Shown piece by piece: positions 9,849 through 21,750 of a stretch of 64,000 nucleotides of DNA. The translations under genes and the position numbers were made by a program. The first letter of the stretch is position 1; each line of letters begins with the position of its first letter. The notes beneath the pieces were generated by a model that ran no database searches, had not been told where the DNA came from, and saw only the letters and a program-made list of their open reading frames with translations. Source of the DNA: Ignelater luminosus (taxonomy: Eukaryota; Arthropoda; Insecta; Coleoptera; Elateridae); contig VTPC01091259.1 of the NCBI GenBank assembly GCA_011009095.1, positions 1 through 64,000 on the forward strand, in the 5' to 3' direction.

Positions 9849-11765
9849 CAGTGTGTCCAGTTTAAAATGACCTACATGGGGATATTGGAAACGGTAATAG
9901 ATACAAGGTTGGTTAATTGGGGAAAAAGTTTCGTATTTATATGCCAATAAATAATCTATGGTTACGTTGACAATTATCTGCCCGTTTCAAAGATACAGGG
10001 TGAAAACCAAAAAAGTTCATTTTCTAAAATCCTGATTTATTTATTTGTTATTACAGATAAATGAACAATATTTTCAGAAACGAAATAGCGGCTAATGAGG
10101 ATTTTAAAAACGAATTAAAAAAAATGCTAGGCCTTCTAGATTTCACGTACTCGTATCCAACTTTTGTTTTTCTTATAGGCGCCATATTGGATTTTTACAC
10201 TTTTGAAATCGTCATAAAAAGAGCTTTTCCACCATGTACAATATGACTATGTTTAAAGAAGAAAACGTACAAGAAAACACAAAATTAAGATTTAACCGTA
10301 GTAGGCCTTGAGGTTTCTAAATAATAATTTGCAAACAAATGAGTGAAAATTCTAATTAAAGTGGGCTTCATTTTTTGATATTCTTATAAAACAATTGCAG
10401 TTTGTACCAATCAGTCAGTTAAGTTGTGTCTATGTACAATTCTTGTGTGGACAAATATCGTGTTAAATGGATCGTTTTTCGAATCGTGAAAAATATGACA
10501 TGTTGAAATGTTTTATTCTCTGTCGGGGGAACAAGAAAATGGCTGCAGAAATGTATCGGAATAGATACCCAGAATTTTGTCGGTGGTACATAAGAAGTCA
10601 AAATCTGATCCCAAACTTTTCTATGGAAGCTTCATGGTCAGACGAAAGTCGATTTACCAATTGCGGTTTATTTAATCGGAAAATTACCGTTTTTTGGTCA
10701 GATACAAATCCACAATTGGTTCCCGGAGTGAAACAGCAGATTAGATGAAGATTTAATGTCTGCATAGGTATAATTGGTAGTCACATCGTTGGAACGTTTT
10801 TCTTCAATGAAAACCTTAATTCTGAAAGATGCCTTAACCTTTTACAAACAAATGTAGCAGATCGTCTCATGGAGCTTCCCCTTGCAACCCTTCAAAACAT
10901 GTTTTTCAGCAAGATGGGGCACCTGCACACAATGCTCAAATAATTACATATTTCTTAAATGATGAATATCCTGACTATTAGATTGGAAATCGGGGACCAA
11001 TAAGATGACCTGCAAGTTTGCCAGATATTACGCCTCTTGATTTTTTTGTATGGGGTTATCTAAAAACTCAAGTTTATTCACGACAATATGAAACAGTGGA
11101 TGCCTTACAACAAGCGGTCATTGAAGCAGTAAACAGAATTACTCCGTTGATGCTAAGACAGTCTTGTGAAGTAGTTTTGAATCGGTGTAGAAGGTGCATA
11201 CGACAGAATGGAGGTTTATTTGAACATTTAGATTAATATTAATTAGAATTAAATTAATTAGAATCTTCACTCATTTGTTTGCAAATTATTATTTGGAAAC
11301 TTCAAGGGCTACTATGGTTAAATCTTAATTTTGTATTTTCTTGCAATTTTTTTCCTTTAAACATAGTCATATTGTACATGGTTGAGAAGCTCTTCTCATG
11401 ACGATTTGAAAAATGTGTAAATCCAATATGGCGCCTATAAGAAAAACAAAAGTTGGATACGAATACGTGAAATCTAGAAGGCCTAGCATTTTTTTAAGTC
11501 GTTTTTGAAATCCTCATTAGCCGCTATTTCGTTTCTAAAAATATTGTTCATTTATCTGTAATAACAAATAAATAAATTAGGATTTTACAAACTGAACTTT
11601 TTTGGTTTTCACCCTGTATCTTTGAAACGGGGCAGATAATTGTCAACGTAACTATGGATTATTTATTGGCATATAAATACGAAACTTTTTCCCCATTTAA
11701 CCAACACTTGTGTCTATTACCGTTTCCAATATTCCCATGTAGGTCATTTTAAACTGGACATACTG
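9849..11765. mobile_element. Mariner-like element (DD41D) with about 500-bp terminal repeats
   Basis: Starts CAGTGTGTCCAGTTTAAAAT and ends with the matching inverse, flanked by TA at 9847-9848 and 11766-11767. The left arm (9849 to about 10360) and the right arm (about 11255 to 11765) are inverted copies with high identity, including CGCCATATTGGATTTACAC-like and GCGGCTAATGAGG words. The transposase remnant lies between the arms. Total 1917 bp. Long arms relative to the core are unusual for mariners but known in some Tc1/mariner lineages. Confidence 0.8.
10467..11236 (+). pseudogene. Mariner-like transposase, DD41D, broken
   Basis: Begins MDRFSNREKYDMLKCF with the first helix-turn-helix region (AAEMYRNRYPEF), then jumps to the catalytic core, so the second half of the DNA-binding domain is deleted. 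First Asp in WSDESRF, second in QQDGAPAH (about 10908), third in ITPLDFFVWG (about 11035), with 41 residues between the second and third. Stops or frameshifts occur after 10745, and around 10925, 10980 and 11005. The last part (11018-11236) is one open frame ending FEHLD, the usual C-terminus of the group. All three catalytic Asp codons survive, but the protein cannot be made. Confidence 0.8.
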
Positions 11766-11767
11766 TA

Positions 11768-12198
11768 TATAAATATGTAAAGAAATTCTTAGAAGTTGTT
11801 TTTGAATTATTGCTGTTTATGTTATCAACCCATTGCGATCGTATTATTACTTATACTGTTAGCTACTGAATGTTTTTTACTTTTGATGTTGTAGGTGTGA
11901 GCGTATGAATAAACTCTAATAATAAATTGCAGACCATATTTCCTTTATTTTGTAATTATGTTTCTTTATTCTTAGCTGCTGACATCGAAAAGAACGTGTT
12001 CTTTAACACTTTATTAGATTAGTTGAATTCCTACACTTTAAACAATCATTATTTCATCAATAGGCTTATTAACAACTAATTTTAACTCAACTCTTAAAAA
12101 AGAGTAATAATTTTGGTGTATTTCACAAGACGAAACCAGGTTTTGAAGACCAACCAAATTTGAAGCTTGGGCAGTTCCAAGGGCAGAGATAAACTAAG
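11768..12198. other. AT-rich spacer, no gene seen
   Basis: Between the mariner-like element and the next short element. No open frame or repeat recognised. Confidence 0.4.
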
Positions 12199-12206
12199 CT
12201 AATTTA

Positions 12207-12544
12207 GGCTCGACTTCCGTATACCCGCCTACCACGGATCAGGTCAATTGAGGTATCATATTGTCAGGCTTGTCCAGAGGGTCATGGGGGTACTAAGTCT
12301 AGGTGCCGTCCAAAAGCTATGAGCATTTAAGTTTAGGTTAGGTTAAAGGTTAGGTTAGAGTTTAGGTTAGAAGTGAGGTTAAAGGTTAGGTTAGAGATTA
12401 GGTTAGCTCATAGAACTGCATGTTAAATGTTCGTGGCACTTCCGGCACCTAGATTCAGTACCCCCGTGATCCTCTCGACAAGACTGACAATACGACACTT
12501 CAAGTGACCTGATCCGTGGTAGGCGGGTATACGGAAGTCGTACC
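12207..12544. mobile_element. 338-bp TIR element with TTAGG-like core and 8-bp target duplication
   Basis: Perfect 8-bp duplication CTAATTTA at 12199-12206 and 12545-12552. Terminal repeats begin GGCTCGACTTCCGTATACCC on the left and, inverted, GGTACGACTTCCGTATACCC on the right; the arms extend about 105 bp with some divergence. The central 80 bp (12328-12410) is built from GGTTAGGTTA words spaced by short variants, resembling the insect telomeric unit TTAGG. The 8-bp duplication suggests a hAT-type transposase mobilised it. The 82-codon frame on the minus strand only crosses its right end. Confidence 0.8.
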
Positions 12545-12552
12545 CTAATTTA

Positions 12553-13800
12553 AACTTTTTTTGTACAACTTTTAATTTTATTTTGTAAAAGTAAATCATT
12601 CTTTTAAACAAAACAAAAAGTGGACCACTGATACGGACCTGAGATAAAAGAGTCAAAATTACAACGGACAAACTTAGATCTCTGGGCGTTCAACGTGTGT
12701 GTTGTGGAAACTTATTTTGATTTTGGTTTTGTTTTCGGACCACAACCACTGCAATATATTAATCTCAAGTGTACTCGTTGCAAGATTCTTAACACATTAT
12801 CATCTTTAAATATTATTATATGAATCTCAAATTTACAACATTTACATTTCAAAAACCAAATTCCCCAAAAAATAACTATTCAGTTCACTGTGGGGCGGTT
12901 CGTCTAAACACTCCTTAGCTGGTCACGCCAAGATCGTGTTGTATGAAGATTAGGCCCTCGGGAGTAGTATACAAAAACAAAATGTGTTACTCACACTTGC
13001 AAAGAAAACTTTTTTAGCAAGTGGTCTATTTATAGGAGAGTTATTCCTGAGGTATATGTTGCCTGTCAAAAAAATAAAAGACGATCGGTGGTGCCCGTAT
13101 TGTTTGAAAACCTCTCTTCCATCATTACCAAAAAGTCAAGTCCTATTTCGGTTTCTCTATACGTCCCAAAGACGCAAAACATGCAACAGAAATAAAAACA
13201 AACGGCGATCGGAGGCCTCCTGATACAGATACAGCCAACAGCTTGCCCTCCACTAGAAAACCAAAAAGATTCCAAGTTGATACCACCATCCGTTCCGAAG
13301 ATGCAAAATATCTCACAACAAAAACCAAAGACTATTGCTGCAAAGCTTCCTATTTTAAAGCGTTTTTTGTACAAAAGTCTTTGTCAAATTTCAATTTTTA
13401 TTGCAGCATTTTCAATGTACCTTGTCTTGTTAACCATCAAGCGCAATCAACCGTACGATAGAGTGGGGGAGGAACTTAACGAATTTTTATAAGAATCTTT
13501 TATAAGTTTAGTTATATTTAATTATAATTAGATCTAAATCAAAGTTGAATATTCAGAACTATTGAGGTTAATTTATTTCGTAATTACTTAAGTACCTTCT
13601 ATATTTATCCAGTTGATAACACTTTTAGAACTAAATATTTTAAAGATAGAAATTGTCAATTTACACGTTTAGACCTAAGGCACTAGAAGCACAACAAAGT
13701 TGCTAAAATAAAATAACCAACAAGTTTTTTGAGTCTGTTTTACGATTGGCAAACCAATAGATGGCGCTAGATTTTCTTAAAATGTATCAAAATGGCGGAA
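12553..13800. other. No supported gene
   Basis: Several overlapping open frames of 60-100 codons lie on both strands at 12984-13492, none with recognisable motifs. The words CGTCCCAAAGACGCAAAACATG (13163) and CGTTCCGAAGATGCAAAATAT (13292) look like diverged direct repeats about 130 bp apart. I make no gene call here. Confidence 0.3.
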
Positions 13801-13910
13801 AAGAGGGTGATCAATGGCTACAAATAACGTTGCTAGGACTGAATATGAATTTCCAAATTTCAAAATTTATGACTGTTTCACTGTTGTGGCAACAGTGTGT
13901 TCACCCTCTT
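13801..13910. repeat. Possible small TIR element
   Basis: AAGAGGGTGA at 13801-13810 and its exact inverse TCACCCTCTT at 13901-13910 enclose 90 bp. Only 10 bp support it and no target duplication is evident. Confidence 0.25.
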
Positions 13911-16900
13911 ACTAATTTCTAAATGTCCAAAAGAGGTCGCAACGATCGTGTCTTTTTTAATTTTTATCTAAAAGAAGAGTTATTAAAGTTTGTGCGTCCG
14001 AGCAAGCAGTAAGTAGTCGCAGTGGTAGCATAAAATTGCTCAATGGTTGACTGACAGCACTCGTTTGCAAACAAGTGGTTACTGGCATTACCTAATTGCC
14101 GCTAGTAACGCGTCAGCAGGATTACAGCTCGTGGACAAAAGCAATGTTACTACCCTAGAGATTGATTCTACTGCTATTTTTCAGATGGCGACACTACTTT
14201 CGTTTAGAAATGAAAATGCAATTAAAAAAAATGTGCCGCTCATATTTTGCAAACAAAACTTTTCTTAGCACCCGGTTCAGTATTTATTTAAAATATAATT
14301 TAACTTCAGCTGTTTGAGTGTAGCATTACTTCCTTGCCGGACAGGAATATGTTAACCTTAAAAAGTGAAACAAAAATTCTGCAGCATCAACTGTTACGGC
14401 GACGTATTCGCAAATACAGACGATGGACGCGCCACACAGTGGTTGGAAACCAAAAAAAAGCGGCCAAAACTCTAAAAAATAAATCTAGGCAGAATGAAAT
14501 TTAAATATATTTATATTTACAACTATTCAATTCAAATTCAAAAATTAGTATTCGTAATTAATTTATGCATATTACAATACATGTTATGAATAATACATGA
14601 AAGATAGTGCTTTTGCAGCATACATACAAAGCCAAATTTTAACCATTGCTTTGTGTATCTCGCTAAATTGTATTTTGCGTACGTGTTACATAGAATATTA
14701 TTAGAATAAAATAATAATAATATAATAATAATAATCAAGAAATTATTCAAAAGCAAAATTTTCTAGTAGGCATAACCATGTACGTGATAATGTAGCTATG
14801 AAAACTAGTTTGTTTTATAAACAAGACAGATACAGTAGTAAACAAAAATAATTAGCTAAAGCTATGGGACTTTTAAGGCCTAGGCCACTAAAACAGCATT
14901 TTGCGGATTTCTTACAGTCTATAAAGTAACGGTTTTGGAGAAAGTATACTAAGAAATAATTTTTTTATTATATACAGGGTGTTTCAAATTCGAATTAAGC
15001 ATGGGGATCTCGCTTATTATAACAGATGGAGTATAGATTTAAATTCGGCACTTTTCCTAAACTTTATGCTGATTGATAATCTATAAAGACATCTAAGCTA
15101 ACGTCTTTTGTTTTCGACTTACAGCTAAACAAAGTCAAAATTCTGATTTAGGTTTATGGCCGCTAGCTAGCCTGTAATTATTAAAACTTTCCTGAAGCGG
15201 CTTTCTATTACTAATAACCTCAGATTGCCAAGAAAATAATAAAATAAAATTGCTAAACAGTTATAGTAAGTCAAGTGCTTTTTATTTTTTCATTCTTGAG
15301 AGAAGGAATATAGAGCAATTGAAAGCTTTGTTTTTGTAACAAGAACTTGTAGATGATGTAAAATGTTATAAATTTGAAAACTTTATGTCTTTAAATAGCC
15401 ATCTTCTGAACGGATCAGTAATGTGGAATATTCGTTCTTTCGTAGCATTGTATAGTCCGCTTTTTATTATAGAATACAGAGAAGGCTCTGATTTTACCAC
15501 ATTTTTGCAATGTACAACAAACATACAGTAACTTCAGGTTTACAACCTAAAAATCAAAAATCACTACATAATATTGACAACTTACGTTTATTTTTAAAAT
15601 AGAAGTGACAGACCTATAACCTATAAATATATATTTAGTAACTTTTAGTGAACTTGAAAGTACCCTGTTATAAAAATATCATGCCAAGGCCTACTATAAA
15701 TTTTATAATATAAAAACGTACTATAGCTGAACTAATAACGATGGTACCCTGTAATACCACTGACAATGAATTTGGATTCAGCGTATAAACAAACAGTAAT
15801 ATCGTTGTAAAACTGAATACCATTAAAAATTAATAGATAAGCAAAAACAAAACAATCTTTCTTTTTGTTTTGATTTGCTCAACTTTTAATAAACATTTGG
15901 TTTATTTGACACAACAAAGTGAATTGGATAAGTTCTTGAATAGTTTTGTAATTGAATACACATTCTTATGGTGACCTTAATTTAAACTTCTACAATCGTT
16001 GAGCTGTATACAAATCGAATTATGTGTGTCTTTATTAAAGAATCCATGTATCGCACAGAAAACAAAGTAGTTTTTATTTTCATTTTTTGTAATGATTGTA
16101 TTTTCAAACTGATGGGTATGTAGTAACCAGGTATTATAATTAACTTTTAGTATTTTTTGAATTGAACTTACCAGTCATATACAACATGTTTTGTTTAATT
16201 AACGTATTTTGAAACTAGATACAAATACGTAACATCAGATTTGTTAGAAATGGAATGCACAAAATAAAAAAAAAACAATCAGTTAAATGCAAACTAAACT
16301 GAAACACGTTCTAATTGTTAGTAGTGATTGATTGACAAGGGACAGAATTGTGTTTTAACGAAGGTTGGGTATAAAAGCCTCCTACAAGTGCCAACAAATT
16401 GTACCAAGGTACAGTAATTGATTATCACTACAATGGCGTACTGTGTTTACAAAAGGAAAAACTCTCATAATCAAGACTCAACCCAACATCATTAATCATT
16501 ATTAAGTAATTATTTTGCAAAAGATAATTTTAAACAGAAACGCAGTTGAAATAGGGTTTTAGCACATAATTTAATATCTTATTATATCTAACAATAATCT
16601 GAACGAGCAAGCTTTACTTGAAATACTGACACCAACAGCATGGAGAGTTTCAAACAATCAATGCGAATTAAATTATCTACGTATAAACTTGAAATAAGTA
16701 AATTACCTATAGTTACAAATTCATAATAAAAAGGACTCAAAGTCTACTCCAAAAATTTGTTTTCTACTATGCATTGTATAACGTGCTCCTACGCAGATTT
16801 GTTTCGGTCTTTTTTCGGTCTCATCAGTAGAGGACAACGTTTCACAATCCTCACATACTTATTAAGTACGATTGTATAACTCATGGTCATACGTTAACTA

Positions 16901-17058
16901 AAGTAACATATCGTATGGACCGTTTCGAGATGCACAATAGGCAACTCTCATGTAAAATTTTAAATTGTAGTTTCTATCTCTGTTATGCATTTTAGAAAAA
17001 GGCTTTTTAAACAAAAGTTGTTCGGAATTTAATTCTATAATTCTGAATACTTTAAGCG
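13911..17058. other. Long AT-rich region without a supported gene
   Basis: Holds an isolated TATACAGGGTGTTTC end at 14973, a promoter-like site at 16370 and a degenerate hammerhead-like word near 16810. Open frames at 14047-14268 and 14538-14756 show no motif. Otherwise nothing recognised. Confidence 0.35.
16370..16495 (+). promoter_or_regulatory. Candidate TATA promoter with short downstream frame
   Basis: GGTATAAAAG (TATA box at 16370-16377) stands about 30 bp upstream of a plausible start region near 16403. An ATG at 16433 then opens 20 codons (MAYCVYKRKNSHNQ..) to a stop at 16493. The spacing fits an insect RNA polymerase II core promoter, but the frame is too short to judge and there is no clear donor site. 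Confidence 0.25.
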
Positions 17059-19294
17059 TAACATTTGGTACTAAAGATGTATGCGTAAAAAGCGAAGCAG
17101 AGATAGGAAGTGACCATTTCCTGGTCCAAATGGACTACATAACAAGCATACAAACCACCACTGAAGCAAAAAGGAAAATAATAAAGGAAAAAAATACAAA
17201 CATATAAACTGAGAAATATAGAAACGCAAGAAAGATACAAAAGAAAAGGAGACGGCGTATACAAGAAAATCAAGAGATAATAGAAATAAGATGGCAAAAT
17301 TCTAAAACGAGAATATTAGAGGCAGCGAAAGAAAGTTGCGGTACAGCCCAAATTGGAAACCAAGAAATAGAAAAAACAGCGTGGTAGACAGAGAAAATTA
17401 AGAATGTAATAAAAAAAAAATATATACAACAGGAAGAAAACTACAGGATTACGAAACATATAAGGAAAAAAAGGACGATAGTAAAAACCCTGCTAAAAGA
17501 AAGCAAGCAAAGAGCATGGATAGACAAAATTGGAAACGCATACAAAGAAAATCAAAAATTATTCTATGGCATGCTAAAACATTTCAAAACACCCAAAACA
17601 AACTACATTAAAAACATAAAAGACAAATAAGAAACATGCTAACAAAGGAAGAAGATATTATGAACCGCTGGAAAGAATACTTCAAGGACCTACTCGAAGA
17701 AGATGTAATAACGGAAAACAAAAATGAAGAAACGCAAAGGCCGAATATCAGCGAGGAAACACAAGAACATAGCCCATATCTATCAAAGGATGAACTAGAC
17801 GAAAATAAAAATAGGGAAAACCCCTGGAGAAGACGAATTCACTGGCGATATGGTAATATATTTACAAGAGGAAGATAAACAAGAGCTACTAAATCTATTG
17901 AACTTAATAGCGAGAAAAAAAAGAAACTCCAAAGGACTGGAGAACAGGTACAATAATCCTTATTTTCAAGAAAGGAGATAGTAAAAGGTGTAGCAATTTC
18001 AGAGGTATAACGTTAACAAGTACGGTGGAGAAAATCTATACCAGAATTCTAAAAGAAAAACTATGTCAGAGTATCGAACATGAACTAGAAGAATCGCAAA
18101 CAGGCTTTCGAAAAGGAAGAGGCATACAAGATCAAGTGTTTACACTAAGACAGATTAGCGAGAAGGCTATAAGATCCGGAAAAGAAGTACATGTATGCTT
18201 TGTGGACTTAATAAAAGTTTTTGATAAAATTAAAAGAGATGGTCTATGGGACACAGTGAGGAATAGACAAGTAGATGAGCAACTAATAAAATGCATAGAG
18301 CGCTTATATAATAAGACGAAAAGCTACGTTCAAATAAGAAACGAGAAGTCAGAAAGCTTCACTAGCTCAGCTGGTTTAAAGCAAGGCTGCATTTTAAGTC
18401 CAATACTGTTTAATCTAATGCTGAATGAGGCAATTAAAAGATGTAAAGGAAACACAAAAGAATATAGTACAGTAGAATTTTGGAAAATCCAAAATATTAA
18501 TATTACGAACTACGCTACGCAAACGACATGGCAATAATGGGAGACTCCGAAAGAAACCTGCAACACAACATGAAGCTATTTAATGAACCATTGAAGAAAA
18601 TACACATAGAAATTAGCCTAGAAAAAACAAAAGTAGATAAATTCAGTTATTTAGGGTGCATCATAAACAACAAAGGAAACTTGGAAGACGAGATAAACCA
18701 GAGAATAGCAAAAACGGGTAACCTTTTTAACGCCCTTAAAACACAGTTCTTTGGGAATAAAGAAGTTCCAAAATCAGCAAAGGTAGAAGTAGTAAAGAAG
18801 ATACTAAAACCCATCCTGACTTTCGGTTGCAAGACATGGACCACTAGCGAAAGACAAAGAAATAAAATAATTGCTACGGAAATGTGATTTCTACGAAAAA
18901 CTGAAAATAAAACAAAGAAAGATAGAATAAGAAACCAAGTATATAGAGAACAGCTAAAGATATCCGAGGCAACCCAGATGATTCAACAAGGACAATTCAG
19001 ATGGATGGGATATGTCCACAGGATAAGTGAAAACAGACTTATTAAAATGGTGTATGAAGGAACACCTGTAGGAAAAGCGAAGAGAGGAAGACCAAGGAAA
19101 CCATAGTTTGAAAAGGTGAGAAACGCAGCAGAGGGAAGGGGAATGTAATGGGAAGAAGTGAGATGAATGGCAGAAGACAGAAAGGAATGGAGGAAAATTT
19201 GCAAAGAGATAACATAAACTCAACTCCAAACAGCCTTACACCAAAAGATAGAAAGGCTTTAGGATTAAGTAAGTAAGTAACATTTGGTACTAAA
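17059..19294 (+). mobile_element. 5'-truncated RTE-like LINE with 17-bp target duplication
   Basis: Identical 17-bp direct repeats TAACATTTGGTACTAAA at 17059-17075 and 19278-19294 flank the body 17076-19277. The 3' end is a short TAAG repeat (19266-19277), as in RTE-like elements, not poly(A). The body opens inside the endonuclease, so reverse transcription stopped early. This is a clean target-primed insertion. Confidence 0.9.
17082..19250 (+). pseudogene. RTE-like endonuclease-reverse transcriptase, truncated and broken
   Basis: The first visible motif is the endonuclease end GSDHFLVQM (about 17110). A charged linker follows, then the reverse transcriptase: ESQTGFRKGRGIQDQV, motif A CFVDLIKVFDKI with both Asp kept, and LKQGCILSPILFNLML. 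After a frameshift near 18500 the active-site box reads YANDMAIMGD, so the second Asp of YADD is Asn. Then come KFSYLGCIINNKG, RWMGYVHRIS and RGRPRKP, the usual C-terminal end. Best open stretches are 18025-18537 and 18528-18887. Several frameshifts and the changed catalytic box make it dead. Confidence 0.85.
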
Positions 19295-19336
19295 CGTAAT
19301 CTTTTATTTGAAAAAACTAAAATAACTTTGGGCCCT

Positions 19337-19750
19337 TTATCTAAACACTTCAACAAAAGTAGCAGTTGCCGTGAACAAACAATATTCATCCTCGCACTTT
19401 GGCAAATGTATATAGAGATTTTTGCGATAGATTAGGGTTTTAGTACAAGAGTTACTGACAGAAAAAGAAGACCTGAATCCTAATTTTTTGGCGTTATACA
19501 TCGACGCGGAAAGGTATCTAGGTACTCTGGTAGGTGTGGGCATGCGCTCGTAGTGGAAATTATGAAAAAGTTTAGTTTTTCCACGAATCCTAACTATCTG
19601 GCGTTTATAAATTTTCGTCAAGTGACGAAATACAAGTACTTTGGTGAATACTCCAGAACGCTAGACATGGGTAGTTCCATGTAATCACGAAAAACCGTAA
19701 ACGGAAAATGTCACTTATCGTACCCAATCCTAAGCACTTGAAATTTGCGT
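19337..19750 (-). other. Unidentified decayed repeat-containing reading frame
   Basis: The minus strand from 19621 to 19337 is open for 94 codons and ends VEVFR, with AATAAA about 30 bp later, just before the LINE target site. Three diverged units recur: KFQVLRIGYDK (about 19750), KFINAR.LGFVEK (about 19612) and MYNAKKLGFRSS (about 19500). DNA words such as AATCCTAA..TGGCGTT repeat with them. It may be the last exon of a host gene with internal repeats, or a pseudogene; I do not recognise it. Confidence 0.3.
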
Positions 19751-20513
19751 CATTTTATCAGTCTTTTTATACTAATTCTTAAAATCAAAATGCTAGAAAG
19801 ACCAGTGTGGTCTTTGTTTTTTTAATTCACATTTTATGCGAAAAAGTTCACCTTTTTATTGAAAGTTTGTATAATACGAATTTCGGAATGCCAGACAAGT
19901 ACGCCCCTCCCTATAGCCAAGGGTGCTCTATGATTTAAGGTATTTATTTGTTAAAGAATTTGATATCACTTAAGACAACTTTTACATTTAGAGTTATCAG
20001 GGTTACTTTCAAATTATCTTGAATAATTTTTATTCAAGTTAATTTTGTATTGACCTTAAAAGCTGTTTCTGTTACATATTTATTTTTCATTTATTTCCTT
20101 ACTAAAAAACTCTTAATTCTTGCAAATTTATCGTAATTATTTATTATAATTAAATTGTTTTAATTAAAATTCTTTTGCTATCTTTACACTTTCGTTTAAT
20201 TATTTTCTGATTATTTAGTCTCTTTCTTACGTAAGCTTGCGAATGAACGAGTAATTTATATAGAACAGTGATGTGCGTTGCCATGTCAATAATGACTGTT
20301 GGCATTTTCGTGTCAACAATTTGTCAGCAATTGATTTTTCATGTCAACAATGTCGACACAATATATCAACTTTGCAAATAAGTAGGATTCCGCACGTTTT
20401 TTGCTAAACCTAACCTGTAGAGTTTAAACACACTAGTGGTGCTAAAACATGCTAAAATATATCTAAAATGTTCAAGAATCATACGGGTTCACAAATCAAC
20501 TAATCAAGTAATC
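19751..20513. other. AT-rich spacer
   Basis: No gene recognised. 20270-20370 repeats short words such as TGTCAACAATG three times, low-complexity in character. Confidence 0.35.
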
Positions 20514-20743
20514 ATGGCTAGAAGACGCAAGAATAAAGATTTTGAAGAATTGAATTTTGGATTTAAAAAAATGACAGCAACTGAAAATGGAAAATAAACC
20601 AAAACATACTGCATTGTACTTAAATCGTACTACGGAAATATGCGGATAGATTGCGTCAACACAGGTTTAGTACAGTTAATTCGGCTTCAAAAAATGGGCA
20701 ACCGTGCATTTTGGGTAGGCGGCGATTTGGTGTTTGAATTTCT
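20514..20743 (+). pseudogene. Candidate first coding exon with one in-frame stop
   Basis: ATG at 20514 starts MARRRKNKDFEELNFGFKK. After 27 codons a TAA at 20595-20597 interrupts, but the same frame continues open for 48 more codons (ending MGNRAFWVGGDLVFEF) to a consensus donor CT|GTAAGTAAG at 20744. The pattern of one stop in an otherwise open exon ending at a splice site suggests a recently lost gene or a sequencing error. The product is not recognised. The start resembles some zinc-finger transposase N-termini but lacks the cysteines. Confidence 0.3.
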
Positions 20744-21750
20744 GTAAGTAAGACAGTTATCTGCAACTTTTATTAATAACTTTTAGTTAGAAAAGTTATG
20801 AGCAGAAAAACAAGAAGAAAAAAGGGATGAAGAACTTTGAGGCGAGATACCTCTTGTATTTTCAATCCTACAATAACAATGCTTGTTAGCTGTTTTATAG
20901 AGCATTTCCCAACAAATGATTTAACCTTTTTACTTTTCTTCTTTGCTTATTTTTATTTATTTTTCAGTGTTGCCAAGGGAGGTTAAGTTTTATGAATAGG
21001 ATGGTTAAGATTGCTTGCTTTCTTTCTTGTTCTAAGAGGTTTTCATTAATTACCACCTACGTTCGGAAAGCGAAAGGGCCAAAGTACCAAAATGGCATTT
21101 TTCGGCACTGATTTTCTAGCCCTCAAAAGCCACCAGGCTGATTTCGATAGTTTTTGCATATATAATCCCCCTTAGGCCCAACAGCAACCATGTTCCGCCA
21201 CTCCCACAGGTCGAGATCGAGATCGAGAAAGAGTGTAGACCGTAGTGCCTGGCATCGAGGAGTTTGAGAGGGAACGCTGTTTTTGGGATGCCCCGGTCAT
21301 TTTTTTGATTTAACCAAAGTTGAGTTTGATTCTATAAGTGTCAGATAGGGAATAGGAGGGGCGATGAGTGTTTCTGCTAGATATCGAAACCGAGTTTAAG
21401 GTGCTGATCCCACAGTGGTCCTGTGTATGATAACCATTAAAACAAAACTCTCCCATTACCAAGAGCGGCGTTAGGAGGACTTCGAATCTGAGCAAAAAGA
21501 AAATTATAGAGCGAGAACAAAAAAAACTAAGAGCAAAAATAATTGTCGGCTCGGTGCGAAATTACGAATAAGCAGTTGGGTAGGTAAACGATCCGACTCG
21601 CTTTCTTTTCTCCCTCCACCCGTCAAAAACAAGAAATATCTGTTGTATCTCCAGAATAAAAAGTGCAGGGCGTACACCGCACGCGGGCAGCACGTTCAGG
21701 AGGGCGGCAAATACAGCGATCTCGTCATGTTCATACTCATTCTCGTTAAT
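20744..21750. other. Mixed spacer with a short Arg-Ser frame
   Basis: ATG at 21190 opens 26 codons containing HRSRSRSRKS from a (TCGAGA) microsatellite; this is too short to call. 21540-21730 is locally GC-richer. No transposon end was recognised before 21751. Confidence 0.3.

Noticed and set aside
16790..16850. Second hammerhead-like site (minus strand CTGATGAGACCGAAAAAAGACCGAAAC region)
   Set aside because: The core words are present but the two halves of stem II (GACC and GACC) are not complementary, so the fold does not close; at most a degenerate relic.
21190..21270. Arg-Ser-rich short protein
   Set aside because: 26 codons arising from a TCGAGA microsatellite; no splice or promoter support.
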